A stretch of DNA of 64,000 nucleotides from Sinonovacula constricta (lineage: Eukaryota; Mollusca; Bivalvia; Cardiida; Solecurtidae), in assembly GCA_007844125.1 (NCBI GenBank), contig CM017558.1, positions 51,543,831 to 51,607,830 of the forward strand. Direction: 5' to 3'. Below, in pieces: positions 1 to 11,791 of the stretch (the first letter of the stretch is position 1; the number at the start of each line of letters is the position of its first letter). Under the pieces are notes generated by a model that searched no databases, was not told where the DNA came from, and was given only the letters and a program-made list of their open reading frames with translations. Both the position numbers and the translations under genes were made by a program.

Positions 1-2582
1 TCATCCCTTATAGGCACATAAGCCTTATATACCTAAATCTCATCGAGTACAGGTACATACAGCCTTGTTTAGCTAAATCTCATCCCTTATAGGCACATAA
101 GCCCTATATACCTAAATCTCATCAATTACAGGTACATTCAGCCTTAAATATTTAAATCTCATCGAGTACAGGTACATACAGCCTTATTTAGCTAAATCTC
201 ATCCATTATTGGTACATAAGCCTTATATACCTAAATCTCATCGATTACCGGTACATTCAGCCTTAAATTTTTAAATCTCAGCGAGTACAGGTACATACAG
301 CCTTATTTAGCTAAATCTCATCCCTTATAGGCACATAAGCCTTATATACCTAAATCTCATCGATTACAGGTACATACAGCCTTATTTAGCTAAATCTCAT
401 CCCTTATAGGCACATACGCCTTATATACCTAAATCTCATCGATTACAGGTACATTCAGCCTTATTTAGCTAAATCTCATCCCTTATAGGCACATAAGCCT
501 TATATACCGAAATCTCATCCATTACAGGTACATTCAGCCTTAAATTTTTAAATCTCAGCGAGTACAGGTAAATACAGCCTTATTTAGCTAAATCTCATCC
601 CTTATAGGCACATAAGCCTTATATACCTAAATCTCATCGATTACAGGTACATTCAGCCTTATTTAGCTAAATCTCATCCATTATAGGCACATAAGCCTTA
701 TATACCGAAATCTCATCCATTACAGGTACATTCAGCCTTAAATTTTTAAATCTCATCGAGTACAGGTACATACAGCCTTATTTAGCTAAATCTCATCCCT
801 TATAGGCACATAAGCCTTATATACCTAAATCTCATCGAGTACAGGTACATACAGCCTTGTTTAGCTAAATCTCATCCCTTATAGGCACATAAGCCCTATA
901 TACCTAAATCTCATCGATTACAGGTACATTCAGCCTTAAATATTTAAATCTCATCGAGTACAGGTACATACAGCCTTATTTAGCTAAATCTCATCCATTA
1001 TTGGTACATAAGCCTTATATACCTAAATCTCATCGATTACCGGTACATTCAGCCTTAAATTTTTAAATCTCAGCGAGTACAGGTACATACAGCCTTATTT
1101 AGCTAAATCTCATCCCTTATAGGCACATAAGCCTTATATACCTAAATCTCATCGATTACAGGTACATTCAGCCTTTTTTAGCTAAATCTCATCCCTTATA
1201 GGCACATAAGCCTTATATACCGAAATCTCATCCATTACAGGTACATTCAGCCTTAAATTTTTAAATCTCAGCGAGTACAGGTACATACAGCCTTATTTAG
1301 CTAAATCTCATCCCTTATAGGCACATACGCCTTATATACCTAAATCTCATCGATTACAGGTACATTCAGCCTTATTTAGCTAAATCTCATCCCTTATAGG
1401 CACATAAGCCTTATATACCGAAATCTCATCCATTACAGGTACATTCAGCCTGAAATTTTTAAATCTCAGCGAGTACAGGTAAATACAGCCTTATTTAGCT
1501 AAATCTCATCCCTTATAGGCACATAAGCCTTATATACCTAAATCTCATCGATTACAGGTACATTCAGCCTTATTTAGCTAAATCTCATCCCTTATAGGCA
1601 CATAAGCCTTATATACCGAAATCTCATCCATTACAGGTACATTCAGCCTTAATTTTTTAAATCTCATCGAGTACAGGTACATACAGCCTTATTTAGCTAA
1701 ATCTCATCCCTTATAGGCACATAAGCCTTATATACCTAAATCTCATCGATTACAGGTACATTCAGCCTTTTTTAGCTAAATCTCATCCCTTATAGGCACA
1801 TAAGCCTTATATACCGAAATCTCATCCATTACAGGTACATTCAGCCTTAAATTTTTAAATCTCAGCGAGTACAGGTACATACAGCCTTATTTAGCTAAAT
1901 CTCATCCCTTATAGGCACATACGCCTTATATACCTAAATCTCATCGAGTACAGGTACATACAGCCTTATTTAGCTAAATCTCATCCCTTATAGGCACATA
2001 AGCCTTATATACCGAAATCTCATCCATTACAGGTACATTCAGCCTTAAATATTTAAATCTCATCGAGTACAGGTACATACAGCCTTTTTTAGCTATATCT
2101 CATCCCTTATAGGCACATAAGCCTTATATACCTAAATCTCATCCATTACAGGTACATTCAGCCTTAAATATTTAAATCTCATCGAGTACAGGTACATACA
2201 GCCTTATTTAGCTAAATCTCATCCATTATAGGTACATAAGCCTTATATACCGAAATCTCATCGATTACCGGTACATTCAGCCTTAAATTTTTAAATCTCA
2301 TAGAGTACAGGTACATACAGCCTTATTTAGCTAAATCTCATCCCATATAGGCACATAAGCCTTATATACCTAAATCTCATCGATTACAGGTACATTCAGC
2401 CTTAAATATTTAAATCTCATCGAGTACAGGTACATACAGCCTTATTTAGCTAGATCTAATCCATTATAGGCACATACGCCTTATATACATAAATCTCATC
2501 CATTACAGGTACATTCAGCCTTAAATATTTAAATCTCATCGAGTACAGATACATAGAGCCTAATTATCTTAGATCTCACTGA
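1..2582 (-). repeat. Satellite array 1: 39/40-bp monomers in a 119-bp higher-order unit
   Basis: About 65 head-to-tail monomers run from the window edge, so the true left end is not seen. Each monomer starts with the core AAATCTCATC. Three types recur: A (39 bp, ..AGGCACATAAGCCTTATATACCT), B (40 bp, ..GTACATTCAGCCTTAAATATTT) and C (40 bp, ..GTACATACAGCCTTATTTAGCT). The usual order A-B-C gives a 119-bp unit. B/C hybrid monomers and missing B monomers are common here. Rare variants recur at a fixed distance: TTGTTTAGC near 63 and 855, and ATTATTGG near 205 and 997. This shows a larger duplicated block of 792 bp, a sign of unequal exchange. Strand is set relative to array 2. Confidence 0.97.
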
Positions 2583-4330
2583 GGACATGTACATGTGGCC
2601 AAAAGAGGCCAATGTCACCAAAATGACAATCAAATGGAACAAAATAAAGAATGCTGATTCAAAGTAATAAAATATTTTATTATAACAGATAAAGCTAGTA
2701 TTCCAAATATATTACAAGATAATGCTCAATACCAACCCATTCACGAACACAGAAATGATTTCTCTCTCTTGCACCCTCTTCCATATAAATACACAAAATA
2801 ACTTCCTCAACAATGTAATATGTAAGGCAACATGTATTTTGTCACTTTAAATATCCATAATCATTTTTTGTGCTGATCTTCACACCGTTCATGAGACACA
2901 CATTTTAAAATTACAAAAATGTTAATCTTTTTTATAACAATAATGATGACAATAATGACTATAATAATTATGATTTTAAAATTATATGACATGCACAACA
3001 CAATTGAACATCTTAAACAATTGTTAAAATTGTGTATAGGCTCATAATACATTACCATCTACATATTTTATATTTGCATAACAATATACAATCCTGTCAA
3101 TAATGTACATGTAGGGTGTATACAAATGCAAACAGTTGAAGTTATGTTCTAACTTACAACAAGTTGCACAAATTACACATTTTGCAATATATATTTAAAA
3201 TGCAGCATAATAAAAGTACATAAGAGATATACTGGAATATGCGATGAATTATAGTATTGAAAGACAAATAGATTATTGACGGTATATGCAGAGGTTTTAA
3301 CCAATATGCAAACTTGGAAATATTGCCTAAATGTTATGCAGTGAAATAGGTATATCAGAAATTTTGCGCTTTTGCAACAAACATTCAGCTGTAAAACATT
3401 AGATACAATGTTTGATTCAACATGTATAGCAGCCTTTTTACCATAAAGTTGTATGTTATCAAACAAGGCAACAACATGTCTAAATCCTAAATTCAATTTA
3501 ATTCCTTCCTATTGTGTTTCTTTGGAGTCATATTGTGAGTGGAAACATTTAAGATGTACCGGTATTCAACTTATACAGAGTACAAACTAAGCATACTTTA
3601 TAGTGCAAACTATAAACAAATTTACAGTTTAATACAGAAAATCAAAGCCTTAAAAATAATGTTTCTATCTAAAATTTTACCCAGACAAGCATACAAAGCA
3701 AGTTTGGTGAAGATTGGGTTAAAATATGGACTTAAGAGAAAATTTGAAAAGGCATAAATATGCAAACCAGCAAAAATGCCACACCCTTTGGCTGCCCTTT
3801 TTTTTATCCGAACAAAATTCTTTTACAACTTTGACAGACCTGCTGCCATACAATGTTTCTGCGAAAAAATCAAATTAAGACAAGCAGTAATGAAGAAGAT
3901 TTGGAGACGAGTGTTGAGGTACGACAGAAGCCTGACGAAGGATTTATAATTTTATATATATAATATAAATTAGTGACCAGAGCTGGTATTTAAGTTATCA
4001 TGCATTATCGTTATCTTTTCATATCTTTTTAAATAACATGTACATACAACTGTTTTCAGGGTTCCTTTAAAATGTTATGACATATTTTTTTACTTACTTC
4101 CCATCATTTGGCCTTTTGCATACACAGAAAATACCCCTTTTGGTTGTAGCGCTGCTGTATATATACAGGGAAGACCTCTTCTAAAAATTGAAAGAGATAC
4201 AAAATCAGGAAACACAAATTTAAATCAAGCAAACATATAATTTATGAAGCGTTAATGATGTCAGAGACCAATTCATAGAACAGAGATTTGTTCCTCTTAT
4301 CCTGCTATAAACAACCAAATTGAACATTTT
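2583..4330. other. AT-rich stretch, no gene seen
   Basis: Very AT-rich sequence with only short chance reading frames. A piece near 3679-3725 resembles, in reverse, the CCAATCTTCACCAAACTTGG motif of the minisatellite in the 18.7 and 31.2 kb regions, so this stretch holds old repeat debris. No domain, splice pair or RNA gene was recognised. Confidence 0.6.
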
Positions 4331-4334
4331 ATTT

Positions 4335-4830
4335 GTATGCCCCCACTCTGAAAGAGGGAGGCATATAGGTTTGCCTTTGCCCATCTGCCCTTCCCTCTGA
4401 AAAGTGTGTAACACATAACTCAAAAAGTATGAAAGCCACAGTCATGACAATTTACAGACGCATTAACTATTATTTGTAGTTGTGCACCTGGAATTTTGTT
4501 TTTTGTTAAGACACAAGGTATGGCCCTTTTCAATAGAACGTATTAAGCATAAAATATTGTGTTGCATGTACGCTCAATAGTCACAGTCATGAGACTTTAC
4601 AGGCATATTGACTGTTATGTGCTGTTTTCACCTGGGATTGTGTTTATGTCACACCTGTTTAGACATAAGTTATGCTCCCTTATGCATTTCAATAGAATGC
4701 ACGCAGCATGTAATTTTATGTTGCATTTACATATGTAAGTCGTGCACCCACTCTGAAAGAGGGGGGCATATATGTTTGCCATTGTCTACCTATCCTTCCA
4801 TTCTTCTTCAGTCTGTACTTTTGTCTATCC
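4335..4830. repeat. Dispersed repeat with CTCTGAAAGAGGGGGGCATAT boxes
   Basis: Two boxes of the form CACTCTGAAAGAGGG(A/G)GGCATAT (about 4343 and 4749) flank two diverged direct copies of a segment of about 150 bp. The segment starts near CATGA..TTTACAG and includes CACCTGG(A/G)ATT and TTTCAATAGAA (about 4443-4570 and 4588-4735). The box is a partial palindrome. This looks like a composite repeat of a kind common in mollusc genomes; that family statement is from memory and not checked. The short frames over it are not genes. Confidence 0.6.
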
Positions 4831-4871
4831 AAAATTTTGTATTATCTCGTTTTGTTTTAATCAAATTTGTT

Positions 4872-5169
4872 AATTCTTCTACAACCGGGTTCGATCCCGG
4901 GCCGCGACATACCAAAGTCGTTAAAAATGGTAGTGGTATAGCTCCCCCTTGCTAACGCTCAAGCAAATATAAGGGTAGTTCCACAACTGGTTGGCCCGGT
5001 GTCAGGATAATGTGACTGGGTGTGGTATCATGCCAGGTGTTCACGGCATGCTATACACAGTGAAGGCAGCACTATATCTGCTTCAAGTGGACACCGTCTC
5101 CAGATAACTGAAATACTGTTGGTGGGACGATAAACCTAATAAACAAACAAACAAACAAATTCTTCTACA
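4872..5169 (+). mobile_element. tRNA-derived SINE, 5'-truncated, with 12-bp target-site duplication
   Basis: The body (4884-5157) starts inside a tRNA-like T arm, CCGGGTTCGATCCCGGG, which contains the RNA polymerase III B box GGTTCGATCCC. The A-box half is missing. A conserved-looking body follows, and the element ends in an (AAAC)n tail. The exact 12-bp repeat AATTCTTCTACA lies on both sides (4872-4883 and 5158-5169). That is the target-site duplication expected from LINE-driven target-primed insertion, and it fixes both ends. The missing 5' part means this copy cannot form a full internal promoter. Confidence 0.88.
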
Positions 5170-5390
5170 GAAATTTTTAGTTTACAAATTGAACTTTATC
5201 CATAGACAAAAATAATCACAAGTTGAACCGATGAAAAACCTTAATTAAGCACAACAATTTGCACTATTATTAAATTTTGTATACTGCATCTGTTTTCCGC
5301 TTATAGTTTTCAACATTACTTAAACCATGACCCCAATATTGACTTATTGACAGTAACAACTTGCTTCTTACGTAAACAATACTAATAACA

Positions 5391-5725
5391 TGTTTAATAG
5401 GATGTTCCTCTATCAGACCCTCAGAGCCAGTAAACATTGATAAGCACCATTCCCTATAAAAAGACACTCTAGAAATTGTACAATTCATGTGAAAATAAAT
5501 AGTTAACATAGCAAAACTTATATTTTTTGATACAAAAATGTTTTTCAGTTATAACTTGTTTTAGAAAAATGTTTTACCTTTTTCCTGTCTTTACGCAGAC
5601 TGATTCTTTTGGCAGGTTCCACTAAGATCTGAAATATGATAAATGTCTGCTAAGTCAATACAGAGTAAAAAATCATTTTTTCAATGTTGGCTGGGACTTG
5701 GCAAAATACTTTTGACTTATAATAA
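5391..5725. repeat. Spacer duplication, left copy
   Basis: This segment is a diverged direct copy of 6943-7260. Shared landmarks in the same order are AATAGGATGTT, AGAGCCAGT, CATTGA, ATTCCCTA, the TACG.AGACT..TTTGG.AGGTTCC block, AATGTCTGCTA and GGGACTTGGCAAAATA. The two copies lie about 1.55 kb apart. The duplicated stretch includes the possible small exon at 5578-5628. Confidence 0.75.
5578..5628 (-). other. Candidate 51-nt internal exon
   Basis: On the minus strand this stretch is bounded by an acceptor-like ATCATATTTCAG and a donor-like GTAAAAC. It is exactly 17 codons long, without a stop, and reads ILVEPAKRISLRKDRKK, a basic peptide. The duplicated copy near 7110-7165 has lost the clean frame and has GATAAAAC instead of a GT donor. 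No protein family was recognised. A chance open frame this short is quite possible. Confidence 0.2.
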
Positions 5726-6942
5726 AAAGATTTAAATAATTTTGAGTCAATAAACAAAATATAAACTGATTTTTTGGATAGTTCTTCTGGTGAAAAGCAA
5801 GGGAAGACACTTTCTCATTCTTTATTGTTGTTGTTTGTTTGATAGAAGTATGTACTCATATATACATGAAGACGATTTATTTAACTTGTCAGATATCATG
5901 AAAATGGACAATAGCTAAATACATGTATTTATGTTATTATTTACCAATGACACTGTTTTATTTTCCAGAGTAAGTGATAGACTGCAAAAGGTTAAAAGGC
6001 TATATACCGTACAATAATGTTTCATTAAAACTGTTTATGAATACAGTTTTCTTGGTGTTAGATTGAAAATAAGTTGTTCTTTTTCTGATCCTCAGAAATG
6101 CTTGGTGGAAAGTACAATGAAAGCATAAAACTTAATAAGTACACTGTTTGACAATGTTTCCTTAAAAGCAGAAAATTAAATAAATTTATTTGATTATATG
6201 ATATAACCTATTCTGTGTTATGGATGTGACATATTGGGTTTTCCCAAAGCACCTGATATTGTATTAGCGCATTTAAAACTCCAATAACAAATTGTATCAG
6301 TCAAGCGACAAACTGCAACAGCGCCGTGTATGGTGAGTTTGGGTGTTGACCGTAAAATATGATTATGAAAAGTATCAGCATCAGATAAGGGCGACAGAGA
6401 TAAGTAACCTTTCATTTTTACTATGATTTAATTTTATCAGCATTGTATTGCACTCTTCAATCTTACAAATGACCCTTACTTTTGTAAAGATGGTTTACTG
6501 AAAAAAAGTTACAGCAAACAATGAATGGCATAAAATTGTTCAAGGACATAACAATGCTTTCTGAGTTGCCAAGAATCCATGACTAAATACAGATGATATG
6601 GCCAAGATTTGAGATCATATGGCCCAGAAATACCAATATTTTGTTTCTTGCTTTGAGAGAGTGGCAGTTTATATGTTCCCTTTTGGATGTGTTTGTGGGT
6701 CCCAAATAAAATATTGGCATATCTTGGACATATGATGACTAAGCTGGGCCATATTGACTTCAAGTTGGGCCGTATTGTCTTAAAATGTGGGCCCTATAGT
6801 TTGCATAAGCTGGGCTGTAATGTCCGGCAATCTAGGCTGTACCATCTGGGTTATATCGGCGATGGACTGTCAGGTTCTTAATCAACAATCAAATAGAACA
6901 TTCAATTTTTTACTAAAACGTATGCATAAAAATATTTATTAA
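5726..6942. other. Spacer between the two copies, no gene seen
   Basis: AT-rich sequence. At about 6735-6860 there is an imperfect tandem repeat of about 22 bp built around AAG(C/T)TGGGC(C/T). No protein domain, tRNA or clear splice pair was seen. Confidence 0.5.
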
Positions 6943-7260
6943 ATAGGATGTTTCCCTATTAGAAGCTGAGAGCCAGTTAACATTGACAAGGACTATTCCC
7001 TACAAAGATACATTATACAGGAATTGTGCAATACTTGTCAAAATTATCAACAGTGAAATTACTCATTACTGATACCAAAAAGTTATTCAGGAATTACTAG
7101 AGAATGTTTTATCTTTTTTCTGATTTCTGTGTTTACGAAGACTAATTTTTTGGTAGGTTCCGCTGAAATTTGAAATGGGATTAATGTCTGCTAGTTAATA
7201 CACAGTAAAACTTCCTTATTTCAATGTTGCTGGGACTTGGCAAAATATTTTGACTAAAAA
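6943..7260. repeat. Spacer duplication, right copy
   Basis: This is the diverged partner of 5391-5725 in the same orientation, carrying the same landmark order. It is more decayed in the part that corresponds to the possible small exon. Confidence 0.75.
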
Positions 7261-7552
7261 GAATTTGGAGTAAATAGATTTTACGTAAGTAATAAGGTGA
7301 ATAGACAATTATTAAAAAATCTAAATTTATAACTGACGAATACCCCCACATACACCTTGTCTCAAAATTTACCAATATTTAGTCTAGAGTATCGTTCTTG
7401 GATACTTTGTAAGAATATAAGGGGCAAATCTGTGACCTTGCTAGTATTATGTTGCAGCATTTAACCTGTGTTACCATAAGCAATACAATTTGGAAGTTTT
7501 ATGAAGAAATATTAAAAAATATCAAATATTGTTCAAATATTGTTCAGTAATG

Positions 7553-7641
7553 CCTGCGTCACAAACCACTAAATTCCGCCGACCGAGGTTGTAAATGCGA
7601 GTTTCCACTAAATATCGGCCGATGGCAGGTCTGTGACGCCA
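7553..7641. mobile_element. Small palindromic (MITE-like) element beside satellite array 2
   Basis: GCGTCACAAACC at 7556-7567 and GGTCTGTGACGC at 7628-7639 are inverted repeats with one mismatch. Inside, CCACTAAATT(C)CGCCGA and CCACTAAATATCGGCCGA form an internal direct repeat. The element is about 85 bp, more GC-rich than its surroundings, and lies about 10 bp before satellite array 2 starts. No target-site duplication could be confirmed. Confidence 0.45.
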
Positions 7642-7649
7642 GCACACCG

Positions 7650-10600
7650 TTATATGCCTGTAATGGATGAGATTTAGCTATATAAGGCTATATGTACCTG
7701 TACTCGATGAGATTTAAATATTTAAGGCTGAATGTACCTGTAATGGATGAGATTTAGGTATATAAGGCGTATGTGCCTATAATGGATGAGATTTAGCTAA
7801 ATAAGGCTGTATGTACCTGTTCTCGATGAGATTTAAATATTTAGGGCTGAATGTACCTGTAATGGATGAGATTTAGGTATATAAGGCTTATGTGCCTATA
7901 AAGTATGAGATATAGCTAAATAAGGCTGTATGTACCTGTACTCGATGAGATTTAAATATTTAAGACTGAATGTACCTGTAATGGATTAGATTTAGGTATA
8001 TAAGGCTTATGTACCTATAATGGATGAGATTTAGCTAAATAAGGCTGTATGTACCTGTACTCGATGAGATTTAAAAATTTAAGGCTGAATGTACCGGTTA
8101 TCGATGAGATTTAGGTATATAAGGCTTATGTACCTATAATGGATGAGATTTAGCTAAATAAGGCTGTATGTACCTGTACTCGATGAGGTTTAAATATTTA
8201 AGGCTGAATGTACCCCTAATGTATGAGATTTATGTATATAAGGCTTATGTGCCTATAATGGATGAGATTTAGCTAAATACGGCTGTATGTACCTGTACTC
8301 GATGAGATTTAAATATTTAAGGCTGAATGTACCTGTAATGGATGAGATTTATGTATATAAGGCTTATGTGCCTATAATGGATGAGATTTAGCTAAATACG
8401 GCTGTATGTACCTGTACTCGATGAGATTTAAATATTTAAGGCTGAATGTACCTGTAATCGATGAGATTTAGGTATATAAGGCTTATGTGCCTATAAGGGA
8501 TGAGATCTAGCTAAATAAGGCTGTATGTACCTGTACTCGATGAGATTTAAAAATTTAAGGCTGAATGTACCGGTAATCGATGAGATTTCGGTATATAAGG
8601 CTTATGTGCCTATAAGGGATGAGATTTAGCTAAATAAGGCTGTATGTACCTGAACTCGATAAGATTTAAATATTTAAGGCTGAATGTACCTGTAATGGAT
8701 GAGATTTAGGTATATAAGGCTTATGTGCCTATAAGGGATGAGATTTAGCTAAATAAGGCTGTATGTACCTGTACTCGATGAGATTTAAATATTTAAGGCT
8801 GAATGTACCTGTAATGGATGAGATTTATGTATATAAGGCTTATGTGCCTATAAAGGATGAGATTTAGCTAAATAAGGCTGAATGTACCTGAACTCGATAA
8901 GATTTAAATATTTAAGGCTGAATGTACCTGTAATGGATGAGATTTATGTATATAAGGCTTATGTGCCTATAAGGGATGAGATTTAGCTAAATAAGGCTGT
9001 ATGTACCTGTACTCGATGAGATTTAAAAATTTAAGGCTGAATGTACCTGTAATCGATGAGATTTAGGTATATAAGGCTTATGTACCTATAAGGGATGAGA
9101 TTTAGCTAAATAAGGCTGTATGTACCTGTACTCGATGAGATTTAAAAATTTAAGGCTGAATGTACCGGTAATCGATGAGATTTAGGTATATAAAGCTTAT
9201 GTGCCTATAATGGATGAGATTTAGCTAAATAAGGCTGTATGTACCTGTACTCGATGAGATTTAAATATTTAAGGCTGAATGTACCGGTAATCGATGAGAT
9301 TTAGGTATATAAGGCTTATGTACCTGTAATGGATGAGATTTAGCTAAATAAGGCTGTATGTACCTGTACTCGATGAGATTTAAATATTTAAGGCTGAATG
9401 TACCTGTAATCAATGAGATTTAGGTATATAAGGCTTATGTGCCTATAAGGGATGAGATTTTGCTAAATAAGGCTGTATGTACCTGTACTCGATGAGATTT
9501 AAAATTTAAGGCTGAATGTACCGGTAATCGATGAGATTTAGGTATATAAGGCTTATGTACCTATAATGGATGAGATTTAGCTAAATAAGGCTGTATGTAC
9601 CTGTACTCGATGAGATTTAAATATTTAAGGCTGAATGTACCTGTAATCGATGAGATTTAGGTATATAAGGCTTATGTGCCTATAAGGGATGAGTTTCAGC
9701 TAAATAAGGCTGTATGTACCTGTACTCGATGAGATTTAAAAATTTAAGGCTGAATGTACCGGTAATCGATGAGATTTAGGTATATAAGGCTTATGTGCCT
9801 ATAATGGATGAGATTTAGCTAAATAAGGCTGTATGTACCCGTACTCGATGAGATTTAAATATTTAAGGCTGAATGTACCTGTAATCGATGAGATTTAGGT
9901 ATATAAGGCTTATGTGCCTATAAGGGATGAGATCTAGCTAAATAAGGCTGTATGTACCTGTACTCGATGAGATTTAAAAATTTAAGGCTGAATGTACCGG
10001 TAATCGATGAGATTTCGGTATATAAGGCTTATGTGCCTATAAGGGATGAGATTTAGCTAAATAAGGCTGTATGTACCTGTACTCGATGAGATTTAAATAT
10101 TTAAGGCTGAATGTACCCCTAATGTATGAGATTTATGTATATAAGGCTTATGTGCCTATAATGGATGAGATTTAGCTAAATAAGGCTGTATGTGCCTGTA
10201 CTCGATGAGATTTAAATATTTAAGGCTGAATGTACCTGTAATCGATGAGATTTAGGTATATAAGGCTTATGTGCCTATAAGGGATGAGATTTAGCTAAAT
10301 AAGGCTGTATGTACCTGTACTCGATGAGATTTAAAAATTTAAGGCTGAATGTACCGGTAATCGATGAGATTTAGGTATATAAGGCTTATGTGCCTATAAG
10401 GGATGAGATTTAGCTAAATAAGGCTGTATGTACCTGTACTCGATGAGATTTAAAAATTTAAGGCTGAATGTACCGGTAATCGATGAGATTTGGGTATATA
10501 AAGCTTATGTACCTATAATGGATGAGATTTAGCTAAATAAGGCTGTATGTACCTGTACTCGATGAGATTTAAATATTTAAGGCTGAATGTACCCCTAATG

Positions 10601-11085
10601 CATGAGAGTTATGTATATAAGGCTTATGTGCATATAATGGATGAGATTTAGCTAAATAAGGCTGTATGTACCTGAACTCGATAAGATTTAAATATTTAGG
10701 GCTGAATGTACCTGTAATGGATGAGATTCAGGTATATAGGGCTTATGTGCCTATAGCGGTGAAGATTTAGCTAAATAAGGCTGTATGTACCTGTACTCGA
10801 TGAGATTTAAATATTTAAGGCTGAATGTACCTGTAATGGATGAGATTTACCTATATAAGGCCTATGGACCTGTACTGGATGAGATTTACCCAGATCAGGC
10901 TGAATGTACCTGTACTAGATGAGATTTCGTTAAACAAAGCAGTATGTACCTATAGTTGATGAGATTTATCTATATCAGGCTTATGGACCTGTAATGGATG
11001 AGAATAGCTAGATAAGGCTTATGTACCTGTAGTAGATGAGATGTACCTATATCAGGCTTATGGGCCTGTAATAGATGAGATTTAA
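7650..11085 (+). repeat. Satellite array 2, inverted relative to array 1
   Basis: About 86 monomers with the core GATGAGATTT, the reverse complement of the array 1 core. Order is regular: C' (..TAGCTAAATAAGGCTGTATGTACCTGTACTC), B' (..TAAATATTTAAGGCTGAATGTACCTGTAATG) and A' (..TAGGTATATAAGGCTTATGTGCCTATAATG), giving 119 bp. Rare variants recur at multiples of the unit: TACCCCTAAT at 8211, 10114 and 10590 (1903 and 476 bp apart), and GATCTAG at 8504 and 9931. Monomers become strongly degenerate after about 10740, as expected at an array edge. An isolated half-monomer (CCTGTAAGGGATGAGAATTAG) remains near 11518. Confidence 0.97.
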
Positions 11086-11603
11086 GGCAATTTCTTTTTA
11101 AGTTGTATGTCACTTGAACCGATTCAACTTTGGATTAGCTATTTGTATATATATACACGTTCAGATTAAACCCAATATGAACCTTTAAGACAAGAACACG
11201 ATTAACTGAAACATTTAACCATTTAGCATAGTAAAATTGCACGTAGAATCAACATGAAAAAAACGACTTGTGCACAGCTCTATTCAGGTTATACAATGCC
11301 GCGATTTTTTTATCTTTGTTTAAATTTTTTTGCTGATATATGCCCCTCACATTACAAAAAAAACATATAGTGGTTGTAATATTTAATACCAGAACATAAT
11401 AATGTGTTCAAAACGTAAATAAAAAATAATATTTTAGTTCGAACATGTTTAGTCCGAAATTAGCTGTCAATCACCCCTTCCTCATGAATATTTATGACCC
11501 TATAAGACCCCCACGGTCCTGTAAGGGATGAGAATTAGTTTTCACGCACAAGCATACACAATTAAATACTGCATGCGCCATTACCCTACATGGATGCAAA
11601 AAT
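11086..11603. other. Array flank, no gene seen
   Basis: AT-rich sequence next to the satellite edge, with one isolated monomer-like fragment near 11518-11538. No other feature was recognised. Confidence 0.6.
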
Positions 11604-11791
11604 ATGTTGACGCTACACTACGCATCTGAAAGTAAGCGAAACGTTTTAAATATCAACACTTACATGGTTGAGCACGGTCCTCTTTATCCAGATATCGGTT
11701 TGCCTGAATTTTGTACGACGCATGAAGTAACAAAGAGACGGCATTTGAACGAATCCTGGTCGTCGTGTTTATCATATCCATTTCCATACAG
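11604..11791 (+). CDS. Candidate first coding exon, unknown gene
   Basis: An ATG at 11604 opens a frame that runs without stops to CATACAG, followed by GTATAC, a good donor match, at 11792. The 62 complete codons show varied amino-acid content (MLTLHYASESKRNVLNINTY..) with Cys, Trp and several charged residues, unlike the Asn/Lys/Ile-rich chance frames around it. Local GC is higher than in the flanks. No signal peptide or known domain was seen, and the downstream exon was not found. This is a prediction from coding character and one splice signal only. Confidence 0.25.

Noticed and set aside
1..2582. CRISPR-like regular repeats
   Set aside because: The 40-bp periodicity is head-to-tail satellite. 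Monomers abut without unique spacers, and the context is eukaryotic.
3173..3496. 107-codon minus-strand frame
   Set aside because: Composition is that of AT-rich chance frames, with no domain and no conserved copy.
4884..4910. tRNA gene at the GGTTCGATCCC site
   Set aside because: Only the T arm is present. It is the truncated 5' end of a SINE fixed by a target duplication.
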